NCBI RefSeq assembly: GCF_003932715.1
Contig: NZ_CP020700.1
Coordinates: 6,408,501 to 6,472,500 of the forward strand
DNA from: Streptomyces tsukubensis
GTDB lineage: Bacteria > Actinomycetota > Actinomycetes > Streptomycetales > Streptomycetaceae
DNA length: 64,000 nucleotides
Direction: 5' to 3'
Positions 62,739 through 64,000 of this stretch are shown here, piece after piece. Made by a program: the position numbers and the translations under genes. Position 1 is the stretch's first letter. The number at the start of each line of letters is the position of its first letter. The notes under the pieces were generated by a model. That model saw only the letters and a list, made by a program, of their open reading frames with translations. It ran no database searches and was not told the DNA's origin.

Positions 62739-63438
62739 GGGCGGATCCAGGGGCTCGGTGCGGGGCCGGGCCGTCTCCGGACGGCCGCGCCGGCCCTCGG
62801 TGGGAAGGGCTGTGGTGAACGACCGGTTTGAGGGGGGCGTGGTTGCGCCGGGGGAGCGGAATGATTCCGGACTCCTGCGCGGAAGGGGTGGTCACGCGTT
62901 TCCGGCCGGTCGGCGGCGGCCGGGGTACGGAGCCCCGGGACGGTTGTCCGTACCGGGCGACATGGCACGGGGCGAGGCCGGCCGGGGCCTTCCTGACGGC
63001 CGCGCCGCTGTCCCCCGGTCCTTTCCGGGCCGGGTACCGCGGGAGGCGAGCGTACGGAGGCCGAACGCCCGGTCCTGGCGGGGCCGGTGGGCGGGAAGGG
63101 GCCCGGCCGGACCGGAGCGCATGCGGTCGGTACGGGCCACCGTCGGCGGCTGTGCGGGACGGACCGTCCCGCACAGCCGCCGACGGTGGCGGGTCGTAGT
63201 CCGCCGGTTCCGGTCGGCGGATCACGACACTGTCGGGTTTGCTCAGTCGGGCGCAGATCGGCTCATGTCTGCTCTGAACGCATCAGGTTGCACCAGGTTG
63301 CATTAGTGGGGCGTGTTCGGATCGGATCGGATCCGGGGCGATCGGTTCCGACCAATGCTGTGCGGCTCTGTTCGCTTCGACGGTCTCTTGTGCCGTCACT
63401 GCGGTCGGTACGGGGTCGCTGCGGGTGTTCCGGAAAGG
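62739..63438. other. Intergenic region with a giant palindrome
   Basis: 700 bases between two minus-strand genes with no supported gene. It holds the amidotransferase promoter and the 3' end of the ParB-like transcript. The salient feature is the 55-bp palindrome at 63136-63190. Open frames here are G+C-driven. Confidence 0.55.
63136..63190. repeat. Perfect 55-bp palindrome (27-bp arms, 1-nt centre)
   Basis: Bases 63136-63162 are the exact reverse complement of 63164-63190, around a single A at 63163. It lies about 250 nt past the ParB-like gene stop. It could be a very strong bidirectional terminator or a cruciform-forming site. Confidence 0.8.
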
Positions 63439-64000
63439 TCAGACCTGGCGGGGTGCGGCCAGCCGCCGTGCCGCCCTGGCCTCCTTCTCCGCCTCCTGCC
63501 ACAGCCGCTGGAGCATGCGCCGCCGCTCCGAGGGGCGCATCCGGGCGATCGCGATCTCCGCGCAGGCCACACCGTCGGCCCAGGGCATCGTCACGATCCC
63601 GCGCTGGCGCGGAATTCCGGCCATGGTCCCCGGTGCGGCGTGCACCCGGGCCGGATGCCGGTGGTCGGACGTCCGCGCGCCCCGCGCCTCGGTGTTCCGC
63701 GAAGCCGAGGCCGCCGCCCTGGCGTCCGCCCGCTGCTTCTGCTGCTGCGGAGTCAGCCGGGAGAGATTGCGCACATGGACGACCTTGCGCCGGCCCGCCA
63801 GCAGGTCCGCCTGGAGTTCCGGGCCGAGTTCGAGGACGGAGAGCTTGGAGGAGATCGTCGACTGGGCGATGCCCAGCCGCTTGGCGGCCTTGTTCTGGGA
63901 GCCGTAGAACTCCACCAGCTTCTTCAGGGCGTACGCCTGTTCCAGCGGGTTCATATCGTCCCGGTGGACGTTGGCGACGAACGCCGCCTCCAGGAGGGAG
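63439..64000 (-). CDS. ParB/Spo0J-like protein, 3' part (5' end outside window)
   Basis: The frame is open from the window edge to the TGA at 63439, giving about 186 C-terminal residues. It begins inside the conserved ParB box (VANVHRDDMNPLEQAYALKK) and contains the HTH (YGSQNKAAKRLGIAQSTISSKL). The C-terminal part is basic and helical (MRPSERRRMLQRLWQEAEKEA). The full gene must start beyond 64000; the ATG at 63954 is internal. It is probably a ParB-like DNA-binding protein other than the main chromosome-partition ParB. Confidence 0.85.
   Translation of the reverse strand, partial: SLLEAAFVANVHRDDMNPLEQAYALKKLVEFYGSQNKAAKRLGIAQSTISSKLSVLELGPELQADLLAGRRKVVHVRNLSRLTPQQQKQRADARAAASASRNTEARGARTSDHRHPARVHAAPGTMAGIPRQRGIVTMPWADGVACAEIAIARMRPSERRRMLQRLWQEAEKEARAARRLAAPRQV

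Overview
The window is high-G+C actinobacterial DNA, almost certainly a Streptomyces chromosome. The evidence is strong G/C bias at third positions, frequent GTG starts with GGAGG-type ribosome sites, rare TTA codons confined to specialised genes, and a block of recognisable Streptomyces genes (sepH, cutRS, kdpDE, dut, hemH/cpfC, DUF3710, DUF4193, DUF3093, DUF3159). No rRNA, tRNA or CRISPR array was found.

Bases 1-27.9 kb are accessory. The window opens in the 3' end of an IS481-family transposase (1-437). Next comes a minus-strand class I lanthipeptide cluster of the FxLD type. In transcription order it holds a PIMT-like methyltransferase (8306), the precursor lanA (7014), a hairpin, the dehydratase lanB (6741), the cyclase lanC (3694), a stand-alone SpaB_C / thiopeptide-type protein (2444) and a helical-repeat protein (1549) whose stop codon overlaps that of the transposase. 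lanA and lanB each carry a TTA codon.

From 8.7 to 16.5 kb a long minus-strand block has no function I can name: NUDIX - Scr1-type HTH - CYTH-like - degenerate kinase (11555 to 8742), and upstream of it an APH-like phosphotransferase coupled by a GTGA overlap to a fused lactate/malate-dehydrogenase-like + HPr-kinase-like protein (14890 to 11707), then DUF6302-like, small membrane, small unknown and anti-sigma-type ATPase genes. From 16.6 to 20.7 kb lie a GntR regulator with tandem palindromic operators, an XRE/TPR regulator, a DUF2829 (Tad2-like) gene, a DUF6087-like gene and an orphan graspetide-system methyltransferase.

From about 21 to 27.9 kb the features are those of an integrated element: large inverted repeats, a Zn-finger/HTH protein, gene remnants, a 637-residue protein with two HEPN-like RN-x3-H motifs, a G-run frameshifted small membrane gene, an excisionase-like HTH gene, a tyrosine recombinase with a strong terminator, and direct repeats next to the conserved gene at 27897.

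From 27.9 kb to the end is ordinary core chromosome: a TRAM-domain RNA methyltransferase; a KimA-like permease divergent from two TrkA proteins (potassium homeostasis); two large FtsX-like permeases with an ABC ATPase; DUF3159 and OB-fold genes; KdpE/KdpD; another ABC ATPase; DUF3710, dut, a thioesterase, DUF3093, DUF4193; CutR/CutS; an inositol monophosphatase; coproporphyrin ferrochelatase; an MFS transporter overlapping a sugar-lactone oxidase; sepH; a class I glutamine amidotransferase; and the 3' part of a ParB-like gene. A 55-bp perfect palindrome lies near the right end.
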